A program made the position numbers and the translations under genes. Positions 43,471 through 51,102 of a DNA stretch of 64,000 bases are shown piece after piece. The notes below the pieces were generated by a model. The model did not search any database. It saw only the letters and a list, made by a program, of their open reading frames with translations, and had not been told where the DNA came from. This stretch comes from an uncultured Mesonia sp. (GTDB taxonomy: Bacteria; Bacteroidota; Bacteroidia; Flavobacteriales; Flavobacteriaceae). The stretch covers positions 1 through 64,000 of the forward strand of contig CANMOY010000010.1 in NCBI GenBank assembly GCA_947499595.1, given 5' to 3'. Position 1 is the stretch's first letter; each line of letters opens with the position of its first letter.

Positions 43471-44226
43471 TTAGAATTTCTCAAAAACTCCCAATCCAAA
43501 TAAGGCAAAATCATATTTTACTGGGTCAATTGGATCTAATTCTCGAAGTGCGTGATCTAATTCTTGTACTGCTTTTAAATCATTTTGCTTGCGTTTTAAA
43601 AGATCCAATTTTCTTGCAACGTTTCCCGAATGTACATCTAATGGGCAAGACAATTGCGCTGGTTCTAAGCCTTGCCATAATCCAAAATCAACTCCTTTAT
43701 CTGAGGGTCTTACCATCCACCTTAAAAACATATTGATACGCTTTGCAGCTGAATTTTTTAAAGGATCACTTACATGTTTTTGCGTTCTTTTTAAGTGCGG
43801 AATACTAAAAAATAACGATTTGAATTGGTGAATACCGTGTGGCATTGGATTTTGATTTTCAAAAACCTTTTGTAAACCGCCATGTCGCTTATAAATATTT
43901 TGTAAAGACTTGATAAAAAATATAAAGTCTTCACCATTGAAGGTACGGTGTTTAAAGTTTAAAAGGTCTTTTAAATCGGTGTCTTGATGATTCATCACAA
44001 AATCGAATGGCGACTCTTGTAAAAGCTGATTCATTCTGAATCCGTTTTTTACTATACTTTTACGATTTCCCCAAGCAATTGTTGCAACCAAAAATGCACT
44101 AATTTCTACATCTTCTTTTTTACTGAATTGATGCGGAATGACAATTGGGTCGGTTTCAATAAAATCAGGTTGTTCGTAATATGCGGCTTTCGCATTTAAA
44201 AAGTCTTTCAAGTCTTGTTTGTTCAT
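43471..44226 (-). CDS. TIGR02757 family protein
   Basis: A 251-residue protein of a family named TIGR02757: DLKDFLNAKAAYYEQPDFIETDPIVIPHQFSKKEDVEISAFLVATIAWGNRKSI at the start, WMVRPSDKGVDFGLW in the middle and DPVKYDFALFGLGV at the end. The helical composition and the LDVHSGNVARKL segment recall helix-hairpin-helix DNA glycosylase folds, but activity is not established. It stands alone, 68 bases past the histidine kinase start. Confidence 0.88.
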   Translation of the reverse strand: MNKQDLKDFLNAKAAYYEQPDFIETDPIVIPHQFSKKEDVEISAFLVATIAWGNRKSIVKNGFRMNQLLQESPFDFVMNHQDTDLKDLLNFKHRTFNGEDFIFFIKSLQNIYKRHGGLQKVFENQNPMPHGIHQFKSLFFSIPHLKRTQKHVSDPLKNSAAKRINMFLRWMVRPSDKGVDFGLWQGLEPAQLSCPLDVHSGNVARKLDLLKRKQNDLKAVQELDHALRELDPIDPVKYDFALFGLGVFEKF

Positions 44227-44629
44227 CGATTAATTTTAAAAATTCCACTTTGATTTAAACGATTAAAGCGCTCAATTCCAAAAAACTTAATTAAAATATT
44301 CAGCTTACTGGTAAATATCAATTCGAATTAAAATTCTTAAGATTGTCAATCCTATTATAAGCTAAAATCGTCGCTTGGCTACAAAATATACGAGTTAAAA
44401 TAAGCAATAGCATCTAATTAAAATTTTCAAAAAAGTAAAATAAGTTATTACCCACTATTTATGGCTTTAAAGCCGATTCTTTTGATTGTGAAAATTTAAA
44501 TTCTACCAATAAGTCCTATTAATACTTTTGTTTAATTTTTGTTTTTGATAAATACCGTACTGGAAAGTTATTTAAAAAATGGAGATTTGCACTAGAACTA
44601 AATCTGCGTAAGCTTTATGTTTAACTTGA
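44227..44629. other. 400-bp gene-free spacer
   Basis: Very AT-rich sequence between TIGR02757 and the LolD-like gene, both on the minus strand. I find no ORF of credible length. One 12-bp perfect palindrome, GGCTTTAAAGCC, is at 44463-44474. No clear terminator or TAnnTTTG promoter is seen. Confidence 0.5.
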
Positions 44630-45289
44630 TTACACAATTGCGCCATCTACCATAGTTAATTTTCTGTCGGCCATATCGGCAAGTTCTCGATTGTGCGTTA
44701 CAATTACAAAAGTCAGCCCAAACTCCTCTCTCAATTTAAAGAACAATCGGTGTAAATTATCAGCCGACTCCGAATCTAAGTTTCCAGAGGGTTCATCGGC
44801 CAAAATAACAGGAGGGTTGTTGATTAAAGCTCGGGCAACCGCTACTCGCTGTTGTTCGCCTCCGCTCATCGCAGAGGGTTTGTGGTTCGCCCTGTCTTTT
44901 AAACCAAGAAAACTTAATAATTCTAATGCGCGCTTTTCCAGCTGATTTTTAGGGGTTCCTTTTATAAATCCAGGGATACAAACATTTTCTAAAGCGGTGA
45001 ATTCTGGTAATAATTGATGAAATTGAAAAATGAAGCCTATATTTTCATTTCTAAAAGCCGCTAACTCTTTTTTGCTAAGCTTTAGGGTGTTTATTCCGTT
45101 TATTATTACCGCAGTATCTTCTTTTTTAGCTGGTTTGTCAAGTGTTCCTAAAATTTGCAATAATGTGGTTTTTCCTGCCCCAGAAGCACCTACAATAGAT
45201 ATTATTTCGCCGGCTTGAACTTGTAAATCTACAGCATTCAATACGTGAAAATCATCATAAAATTTATGTAAATTATGAACTTGTATCAT
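44630..45289 (-). CDS. LolD-like ABC transporter ATP-binding protein
   Basis: A 219-residue ATPase with Walker [11 protein letters not shown]-loop [16 protein letters not shown], signature [15 protein letters not shown], Walker [14 protein letters not shown] and H-loop THNRE. The SGNLDS and LENV context is typical of the LolD/MacB/FtsE group, which powers lipoprotein release or export with FtsX-type permeases. The insertion [10 protein letters not shown] near residue 52 is common in Bacteroidota members. No permease gene is adjacent; one MacB-like permease is at 23867..25108. Confidence 0.92.
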   Translation of the reverse strand: MIQVHNLHKFYDDFHVLNAVDLQVQAGEIISIVGASGAGKTTLLQILGTLDKPAKKEDTAVIINGINTLKLSKKELAAFRNENIGFIFQFHQLLPEFTALENVCIPGFIKGTPKNQLEKRALELLSFLGLKDRANHKPSAMSGGEQQRVAVARALINNPPVILADEPSGNLDSESADNLHRLFFKLREEFGLTFVIVTHNRELADMADRKLTMVDGAIV

Positions 45290-45375
45290 GGACTAAATTT
45301 AAAAACTAATATATTTAGCTAAAATACTTGAATTGTGCTAAACGAGGCACAAACTTAAGGAAAAGCTTTAAAAAT

Positions 45376-45912
45376 ATGACACAAGAGGTTATTACTTTAG
45401 CCAATGGTTGCTTTTGGTGTACAGAGGCGGTTTTTCAACGATTAAAGGGAGTTGAGAAGGTGGTTTCGGGTTTTAGTGGAGGTAAGATAAAAAATCCGCC
45501 TTACCGCGAAGTGGTGCAGGGTAGAACTGGGCACGCCGAGGCTATTCAGCTTTATTTTGATCCCACAATTTTAAGCCTTAAAGATATTTTAGCTGTATTC
45601 TTTAGCACCCATGATCCTACTACCCTAAATCGACAAGGTAATGATGTGGGTACACAATATCGCAGTGCTATTTTTTATCATTCATCTGAACAAAAAGAAA
45701 TATCCCAGCGATATATTGAGTATTTAAACAAACAGGTTTTTGGGGGTAAAATTGTTACAGAGGTGACGTCTTTTTCTGGTTTTTATCCTGCAGAAGAAGA
45801 ACATTATAATTTTTACAATCGTTTTCCAAATCAGCCGTATTGCCAATATATCATTGATCCAAAAATAAAAGTACTAAGAGATCAATTCGCTCACTTAATA
45901 AATTCCAATTAA
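45376..45912 (+). CDS. msrA: Peptide-methionine (S)-S-oxide reductase
   Basis: A 178-residue MsrA starting MTQEVITLANGCFWC; C12 in GCFWC is the catalytic cysteine that attacks methionine S-sulfoxide. Other family motifs, GHAEAIQLYFDP, FFSTHDPTTLNRQGNDVGTQYRSAIFYH and AEEEHYNFYNRFPNQPYC, are present. The ATG at 45376 is used because the family starts there; an in-frame TTG at 45328 would add 16 residues. No signal peptide, so it acts in the cytosol. Confidence 0.96.
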   Translation: MTQEVITLANGCFWCTEAVFQRLKGVEKVVSGFSGGKIKNPPYREVVQGRTGHAEAIQLYFDPTILSLKDILAVFFSTHDPTTLNRQGNDVGTQYRSAIFYHSSEQKEISQRYIEYLNKQVFGGKIVTEVTSFSGFYPAEEEHYNFYNRFPNQPYCQYIIDPKIKVLRDQFAHLINSN

Positions 45913-45941
45913 TCTGGTATAGTTTTTGATTTTTTGGAGTT

Positions 45942-46235
45942 ATGATAGATCAAAGAAATAAAAAAAAGCTACTGTTTAAAAGTTTGCTTTTTGACGGAAT
46001 CGGAATGTTAAGTATGCTTATACCGGGTATTGGCCCTTTTCTAGATATTGTATGGGCGCCAGTTGCCGCTAAAAAAATGACAGAAATGTATCCTGGGACA
46101 AAAGGCAAGTGGGCGGCTGCTATAGTTTTTCTAGAGGAGGTTTTACCTTATACAGATGTACTGCCAACTTTTACTTTAATGTGGTGTTACCAGTATTTAT
46201 GGTTATCTCGTTCAAAGCCGATAGAAGTACAATAA
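45942..46235 (+). CDS. Small conserved membrane protein
   Basis: A 97-residue protein with two hydrophobic segments (about 13-32, FDGIGMLSMLIPGIGPFLDIVW, and 50-85). The PGIGPFLDIVWAPVAA motif is recognisable among small uncharacterised membrane proteins. It follows msrA by 29 bases and is probably co-transcribed. Function unknown. Confidence 0.7.
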   Translation: MIDQRNKKKLLFKSLLFDGIGMLSMLIPGIGPFLDIVWAPVAAKKMTEMYPGTKGKWAAAIVFLEEVLPYTDVLPTFTLMWCYQYLWLSRSKPIEVQ

Positions 46236-46236
46236 A

Positions 46237-46260
46237 AAAGCCACCTTTTGGGGTGGCTTT
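46237..46260. terminator. Terminator between two convergent small genes
   Basis: 9-bp stem AAAGCCACC / GGTGGCTTT with a TTTTGG loop. On the minus strand T6 follows; on the plus strand only three T, so it mainly serves the minus-strand gene. Confidence 0.8.
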
Positions 46261-46278
46261 CAAATTTATATGTATTAA

Positions 46279-46611
46279 TTATTCATCATCATCATCAGGG
46301 AACTCTTCTTTCAACTCAGCATCGTCAACCACTTTTTTGTTATTGCTGTCTAGCTCTACAATAGGCTCGTCAAAATCTTCATCTTCATAGTCATCCTCCT
46401 CAAAATTGGCCATGGTATTTTCTAAACGTGTGCTAACTTTTACCAAATAGATGGCATCCTCGGTTTTTACCTCTACTGCCTCTACAGTTTCATTTTTAGC
46501 ATTTTTAAAGGTAATAATGTGTTTATCATCATACCCGTCTGGGTACTTGTTTACCAGGAGAGTCAGTATTTCTGGTGTTAATTTCTTATAATCGACAATG
46601 ACCCTTTTCAT
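46279..46611 (-). CDS. Small protein with a highly acidic tail
   Basis: A 110-residue cytosolic protein. Residues 1-70 form a compact domain (VIVDYKKLTPEILTLLVNKYPDGY ... TEDAIYLVKVS); from about 72 on it is almost all Asp and Glu, ending DDDDE. The layout suggests a charge-based protein contact, for example with a ribosomal or DNA-binding partner, but this is a guess. Conserved in flavobacteria by recollection; no name assigned. It stands between a terminator and the DUF4258-like gene. Confidence 0.75.
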   Translation of the reverse strand: MKRVIVDYKKLTPEILTLLVNKYPDGYDDKHIITFKNAKNETVEAVEVKTEDAIYLVKVSTRLENTMANFEEDDYEDEDFDEPIVELDSNNKKVVDDAELKEEFPDDDDE

Positions 46612-46685
46612 ATTTCTTAAGCATTTATTTTAGTTCACAATGATAAAAAAAACATGTATACTATTATAAAACAATTGGAATATTT

Positions 46686-47057
46686 TTATTTTATTTCTGT
46701 CTCGATTATTCGAGCCTCCTGGGTACAATTTTCAACCTTAATTCTTAATTCTCTATGCTCAATTTCGGCTTCAATTACATAGAGTTTACAAGAATCTAAA
46801 CTGGTATTACTCGCTCCAAAATCTACATTTCCAATTTGAAAAATTTTTCGCATATCGGCGGTGTCGATCTGTGCAGCCCTTAGCTGTTCTAAAGTCTCTG
46901 CTTTATACACTAAGTTTTTTTGTCGAATATTTTTAAGCACTCTATCATTGGGGGAATAGTCGCAGGAGGTTCGTTTACCACTAAAAAAGAAAATAAGAAT
47001 GATGATTCCAAAAAAAAGTCCGACAGAATAATAGGCGAAACGGGTAATTAATTTCAT
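46686..47057 (-). CDS. DUF4258-like membrane-anchored protein
   Basis: A 123-residue protein with one N-terminal membrane helix (about 8-28) and a soluble domain containing SCDYSPNDRVLKNIRQK and GNVDFGASNTSLDSCKLYVIEAE. The pattern matches what I remember of DUF4258 proteins in Bacteroidota; function unknown. It lies two bases downstream of the alanine dehydrogenase stop, so the two are co-transcribed. Confidence 0.72.
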   Translation of the reverse strand: MKLITRFAYYSVGLFFGIIILIFFFSGKRTSCDYSPNDRVLKNIRQKNLVYKAETLEQLRAAQIDTADMRKIFQIGNVDFGASNTSLDSCKLYVIEAEIEHRELRIKVENCTQEARIIETEIK

Positions 47058-47059
47058 GT

Positions 47060-48256
47060 TTAAAAAATAAGTAAATGTATATCTCTATAAGGTAAATCAA
47101 ACCAATTAGCTACAGATCTATTGGTTAAAATTCCGTGGTAAAAATACAAACCATTTTTTAAACCTTTGTCACATCGCAAGGTATTTTCTAAGCCTCCGTT
47201 TTCGGCGATATGTAACAAGTATGGAGTGCAAATATTACTCAATGCTATTGATGCTGTTCGAGCAAATCTAGACGGGATATTGGGCACCCCATAATGTATG
47301 ACACCATGTTTTATCAAGGTAGGGTTATCATGACTGGTGATTTCTGAAGTCTCTACACAGCCACCCATATCTATACTCACATCAATAATCACCGATCCGG
47401 TTTTCATTTGCTCCACCATGGTCTGATTGATAATAATAGGTGCACGGTGATTTCCGCGTACCGCAGTGATTACCACATCTGCTCGCTTCAAAGCTTTTAG
47501 TAAATACTTTGGTTGTAGGGTAGAAGTGGCTAATGGCCGACTCAGTTTATATTGCAACGCATTGAGCTTTGTAAGAGAATTGTCGAAAAAACGCACATTA
47601 GCACCTAATCCCAGCGCTGCTTTTCCGGCGAACTCGCCAACGGTACCCGCTCCAATTACCACTACTTCAGCTGGTGGAACGCCATTGATGTTCCCAAATA
47701 ATAAACCATTTCCTTTAGGTTTAGAAAGCAGTTCTGATGCAATGAGAACCGCTCCCGTGCCAGCGATTTCACTTAACGCTTTAACGGCCGGATAGGAATC
47801 GTCATGATCTTGAATAAACTCAAAAGCTAACGCCGTAATTTTTTTCTCTTTCAACTTTTCAAAATAACTTTTATTTAAAGTTTTTAGTTGAAGGGCCGAA
47901 ATTAAAGTGCTGTTTTGCTGCATATAGCTGAGCTCCTTAAGGCTAGGAGGTTCAACTTTAAGAACGGTTGGACAAGCAAAAATCTTAGCGGTATCTTTGG
48001 TTATCTCGGCACCTGCCTCAGAATAATCTCGATCGCTAAAGTTTGTATCTGCACCGGCATTATGCTCAACTAGAACCCTGTGCCCATGTGCCGTTAATGC
48101 TGCAACCGCATCTGGAGTTAAGCATATTCTTTTCTCTTGATATGAAGTTTCACGCGGCAGACCTATAAACAACTTACCCTTCTTTTTTTGAATTTCAAGG
48201 GTTTCTTCTTGCGGAATTAATTCGGAGTGGCTAAAAGGCGTATTGGGCTGACTCAT
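47060..48256 (-). CDS. ald: Alanine dehydrogenase
   Basis: A 398-residue enzyme of the alanine dehydrogenase/transhydrogenase-alpha family that interconverts L-alanine and pyruvate with NAD. Residues 28-160 hold the catalytic domain (GLPRETSYQEKRICLTPDAV; KVEPPSLKEL; the substrate-site ISALQL), followed by the Rossmann NAD site VVIGAGTVGEFAGKAALGLGA and the VIIDVSIDMGGCVET block. The N-terminus is about 25 residues longer than usual. It belongs to a minus-strand run with the DUF4258-like gene after it. Confidence 0.93.
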   Translation of the reverse strand: MSQPNTPFSHSELIPQEETLEIQKKKGKLFIGLPRETSYQEKRICLTPDAVAALTAHGHRVLVEHNAGADTNFSDRDYSEAGAEITKDTAKIFACPTVLKVEPPSLKELSYMQQNSTLISALQLKTLNKSYFEKLKEKKITALAFEFIQDHDDSYPAVKALSEIAGTGAVLIASELLSKPKGNGLLFGNINGVPPAEVVVIGAGTVGEFAGKAALGLGANVRFFDNSLTKLNALQYKLSRPLATSTLQPKYLLKALKRADVVITAVRGNHRAPIIINQTMVEQMKTGSVIIDVSIDMGGCVETSEITSHDNPTLIKHGVIHYGVPNIPSRFARTASIALSNICTPYLLHIAENGGLENTLRCDKGLKNGLYFYHGILTNRSVANWFDLPYRDIHLLIF

Positions 48257-48310
48257 AACAGATTATAGCTTAAGTATTACTAGTTCTAAAGCTAGCAATA
48301 ATTATTAAAA

Positions 48311-48856
48311 CTACCTAAAGAGATCTTTTAATTGTTCCCAAACTGTTTTCTCCTGCATTAAATCCGCTTCAAGCTCATCGAGATTGGTAGGGTTGATGCG
48401 CGCAATTATTCGAGCACGTATTAAATAAATAAGTGGAATGGTGGCAAGCATTATGGGGAGTACATAAATGAGCTCGGTTTCATCGGTAATTCTTAAATCA
48501 TCGTTTAACACGCTTATGAGCTGAAATAAAAACATCCCTGTAGGGATAAGAATTACGTGATACCACCAATGTTTGCAAGTAAGAAACCAAATGATTAAAA
48601 GAAATAACGGAATAAATTTGGTCATCATGGTCCAAATACTCACATTTACCTCTTCATAATAATTGCTCTCAAAAGTAAAAAGAAAAGTTTCCCATGTTTT
48701 TGTTGATGGGAAACTTTCGTATGAATAAAATAAAAACGGTGTAGCACCAATAAGAAGTGCAATATAACTACCCGTTAGAAGGGATTTTAATTTTTCTTTT
48801 TTCGATTGTTGTGGTTTCGGTTTGTCCTTTAATGTTGTCTTCTGTTGTGTGTTCAT
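48311..48856 (-). CDS. Conserved four-helix membrane protein of unknown function
   Basis: About 181 residues: a basic, Lys/Gln-rich N-terminus (1-28) followed by four hydrophobic helices (about 31-47, 72-92, 97-118, 128-146) and an acidic C-terminal tail. The ATG at 48856 lies inside the small lipoprotein gene, so the two overlap by 89 bases in different frames. The next in-frame Met is deep in the membrane region, so the overlap cannot be avoided easily. Function unknown. Confidence 0.78.
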   Translation of the reverse strand: MNTQQKTTLKDKPKPQQSKKEKLKSLLTGSYIALLIGATPFLFYSYESFPSTKTWETFLFTFESNYYEEVNVSIWTMMTKFIPLFLLIIWFLTCKHWWYHVILIPTGMFLFQLISVLNDDLRITDETELIYVLPIMLATIPLIYLIRARIIARINPTNLDELEADLMQEKTVWEQLKDLFR

Positions 48857-48932
48857 CAATGGCTTGAGGTGTACAAGATGTTGCTAAAAATACTAATGAT
48901 ACTGCTACGAAGATAAAGTTTTTAATTTTCAT
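48768..48932 (-). CDS. Small lipoprotein overlapping the next gene
   Basis: A 54-residue protein starting MKIKNFIFVAVSLVFLATSC: a lipoprotein signal with lipobox LATSC (Cys20), then a polar, Thr/Glu-rich tail ending KIKIPSNG. The start at 48932 is chosen because the signal peptide begins there; the longer frame to 49049 adds an unrelated segment that crosses a TAGGTTTG -7 element. Its last 89 bases overlap the 5' end of the membrane protein gene. Similar tiny lipoproteins occur in flavobacteria. Function unknown. Confidence 0.7.
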   Translation of the reverse strand: MKIKNFIFVAVSLVFLATSCTPQAIDEHTTEDNIKGQTETTTIEKRKIKIPSNG

Positions 48933-48962
48933 TTTAATAAGTTTTATTGTGATTTGTTGATA

Positions 48963-48970
48963 CAAACCTA
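48963..48970 (-). promoter_or_regulatory. -7 element before the small lipoprotein gene
   Basis: Plus-strand CAAACCTA reads TAGGTTTG on the minus strand, 30 bases upstream of the ATG at 48932. No clear -33 TTG. Confidence 0.45.
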
Positions 48971-49093
48971 GGAAGAAAAAACTTATTTCCATGAATTTTC
49001 TTTGCCGTACCTTTGCAAACTTTTTTTCCAAAAAACAACTGCCTATCAATGAGTTAACTAGCTTTTGTTAATGAGTTACTTTACCTTTTTTAG

Positions 49094-49510
49094 CTATTTT
49101 TTGTCTAAAATAAGGGCTCTAGAAAATTCATTTTTTTTCATAATTTTTATAAGATAATGTTTTTCGGGTAATAAATTGGTGATTTTTTGAGGCCATTCGA
49201 TAAAGCACCAAGAATCTTGGTTTAAATATTCTTCGAAACCAATATCATAAGCTTCTTCTTCCTGATTGATACGGTAAAAATCAAAATGAAATATAGGTCC
49301 CGATGGAGAATGGTATTCATTCACTAAAGAAAAAGTTGGGCTAGAAACGCGATCCTGGCTATCTAATGCTTTAACCATAGCTTTGATTAAGGTGGTTTTA
49401 CCAGCCCCCATTTCGCCTTCAAATAAAATAGGCAGTGGTTCCTGCTTAATTTTGTCAATCAATTTTTGGGCAATTTGATCTATGCTCTCAATGGTGTAGG
49501 TAAGATTCAT
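49094..49510 (-). CDS. tsaE: tRNA threonylcarbamoyladenosine biosynthesis ATPase TsaE
   Basis: A 138-residue P-loop ATPase of standard length: EGEMGAGKTTLIKAMV (Walker A), SSPTFSLVNEY and the DFYRI...GFEEYL...CFIEWPQKI segments. TsaE works with TsaB and TsaD to make t6A37 in ANN-decoding tRNAs. The ATG at 49510 gives the family start; an in-frame start at 49543 would overlap porX. It follows porX by 10 bases on the same strand. Confidence 0.94.
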   Translation of the reverse strand: MNLTYTIESIDQIAQKLIDKIKQEPLPILFEGEMGAGKTTLIKAMVKALDSQDRVSSPTFSLVNEYHSPSGPIFHFDFYRINQEEEAYDIGFEEYLNQDSWCFIEWPQKITNLLPEKHYLIKIMKKNEFSRALILDKK

Positions 49511-49520
49511 AATGTTTAAA

Positions 49521-51068
49521 TTATCGGGGTGAAAAAACAGCAAACGGAATAATCATTTCTTCTAAAGATACACCACCGTGTTGGTAGGTGTTTCTGTAAT
49601 AACTTACATAATGATTATAATTATTAGGATAAGCGAAAAAATAATCAGACTTGGCAAAAATAAACGAACTACTCATATGTATGCTAGGCAAACCAAATTC
49701 TTTCGGGTTTTTAACCGCGATAACCTCTTTGTCTTGGTAAGAAAGACTCTTACCGGTTTTGTAACGCAAATTTAAACTGGTGTTTTTATCGCCAATAACC
49801 TTTGACGGATTTTTGGCGTTAATGGTTCCATGGTCGGTGGTGATGATGAGCTGGAATTTCTCTTGTTGCGCACGCTGAATCATCTCAAGTAAAGGGGAGT
49901 TCTTAAACCAACTTTCGGTTAAAGAGCGGTACGATTTATCGGTTGATGCTAGCTCTTTTATCACTTCCATTTCTGTCTTGGCGTGCGATAGCATATCTAC
50001 AAAATTGTAAACAACTGCCGTTAGGTCATTATTCTTTAACTGCTTAAAATCTTCTACCAACTTTTTACCACCTTTTAAACTGGTTATTTTGTGATAGTCC
50101 ATGACAAAGTCCAAGCCTAAGCGTTTCATTTGTGCTTGTAAAAAATCTTTTTCATGAAGGTTTTTTCCTCCTTCGTCGGTGTCATTAAGCCACCAGTCAG
50201 GGTGTAGCTTTTGCATATCGGCTGGCATGAGTCCAGAGAACAAAGCATTTCTAGCATATTGCGTAGCTGTAGGAAGAATACTATAAAAAGAGTCTTCTTG
50301 TATTTTTTTAAAATATTTGTTTATTAGCGGCTCAATACTTTTAAATTGATCGTAGCGCAGGTTGTCTATTACAATAAGCAAGGTGGGTTGTTTTTTGCTT
50401 AAAATAGGAGCAATTCTCTGTTGAAACAAAGTATGCGATAAGGTTGGTGCATCTTCACCGTTTAGCCAGTTTTTATAGTTTTTATCAATAAACTTAAAAA
50501 ATTGATTGTTGGCCTCAGTTTTTTGAGACTCTAAAATTTCAATCATCCCGCTGTCCTCAATATGCTCTAACTGCAGTTCCCAATACACGAGTTTTTTATA
50601 TAAATCTACCCATTCTTCGTGGGAGTTGATCATATTCATATCCATAGCAATTTTTCTAAATTCTTGCTGGTAGCTGGCTGTGGTTTTTTCGGAAATTAAC
50701 CTAGAATGATCTAAAATCTTCTTTAAACTAAGTAAGATTTGATTGGGATTTACGGGCTTAATTAAGTAGTCGGCGATTTGGGCTCCAATGGCTTCTTCCA
50801 TTATATACTCCTCTTCACTTTTGGTAATCATAACCACAGGTAAGTTGCTCTTTACGGATTTTATTTCAGATAAAGTCTCTAATCCCGTTATACCAGGCAT
50901 ATTTTCATCTAAAAGCACTACATCAAAATTATGAACAGCAACTTCTTCTAAAGCTTCGGCCCCGCTTTGACAGGTAGTGATTTGGTATCCTTTTTTTTCT
51001 AAAAACAGTATATGAGGTTTTAATAAATCAATTTCATCATCAATCCAAAGTATGCTAATTTTATTCAT
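49521..51068 (-). CDS. porX: PorX-type response regulator with PglZ/alkaline-phosphatase domain
   Basis: A 515-residue two-domain regulator. Residues 1-120 form a receiver (phospho-acceptor D54 in VVLLDENMPG, K in YLIKPVNP); a helical linker follows; about 225-510 is an alkaline-phosphatase-superfamily PglZ domain with metal-site motifs VIDNLRYDQ, the TATQYARNA nucleophile region, ITTDHGTI and a late YQHGG. PorX with sensor PorY controls type IX secretion and gliding genes in Bacteroidota and acts as an oligonucleotide phosphodiesterase. No porY or secretion genes are adjacent; tsaE follows at 10 bases. Confidence 0.93.
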   Translation of the reverse strand: MNKISILWIDDEIDLLKPHILFLEKKGYQITTCQSGAEALEEVAVHNFDVVLLDENMPGITGLETLSEIKSVKSNLPVVMITKSEEEYIMEEAIGAQIADYLIKPVNPNQILLSLKKILDHSRLISEKTTASYQQEFRKIAMDMNMINSHEEWVDLYKKLVYWELQLEHIEDSGMIEILESQKTEANNQFFKFIDKNYKNWLNGEDAPTLSHTLFQQRIAPILSKKQPTLLIVIDNLRYDQFKSIEPLINKYFKKIQEDSFYSILPTATQYARNALFSGLMPADMQKLHPDWWLNDTDEGGKNLHEKDFLQAQMKRLGLDFVMDYHKITSLKGGKKLVEDFKQLKNNDLTAVVYNFVDMLSHAKTEMEVIKELASTDKSYRSLTESWFKNSPLLEMIQRAQQEKFQLIITTDHGTINAKNPSKVIGDKNTSLNLRYKTGKSLSYQDKEVIAVKNPKEFGLPSIHMSSSFIFAKSDYFFAYPNNYNHYVSYYRNTYQHGGVSLEEMIIPFAVFSPR

Positions 51069-51073
51069 ATATG

Positions 51074-51081
51074 TATATTTG
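51074..51081 (+). promoter_or_regulatory. -7 element of the HD hydrolase gene
   Basis: TATATTTG 21 bases before the TTG start at 51103. It lies within the longer reading frame that starts at 51052, supporting the later start. Confidence 0.5.
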
Positions 51082-51102
51082 CGTTTAATTAAAATCGTTT
51101 AC

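Noticed and set aside
46109-46390. 93-codon plus-strand frame rich in serine over two small genes
   Set aside because: It is the complement of the Asp/Glu-rich tail of the minus-strand gene at 46279..46611 and crosses a terminator.
49008-49015. Plus-strand TACCTTTG that could drive an antisense RNA to tsaE
   Set aside because: There is no -33 TTG at the right distance and no plus-strand gene or terminator downstream; the 8-base motif is expected by chance in AT-rich DNA.
48933-49049. Longer 93-codon version of the small lipoprotein
   Set aside because: The extension would bury the lipoprotein signal peptide and crosses a -7 promoter element, so the start at 48932 is preferred.
49521-51068. 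PglZ domain as a sign of a BREX phage-defence system
   Set aside because: The protein has a receiver domain and the PorX layout, and no brxC, pglX or brxL genes are nearby.
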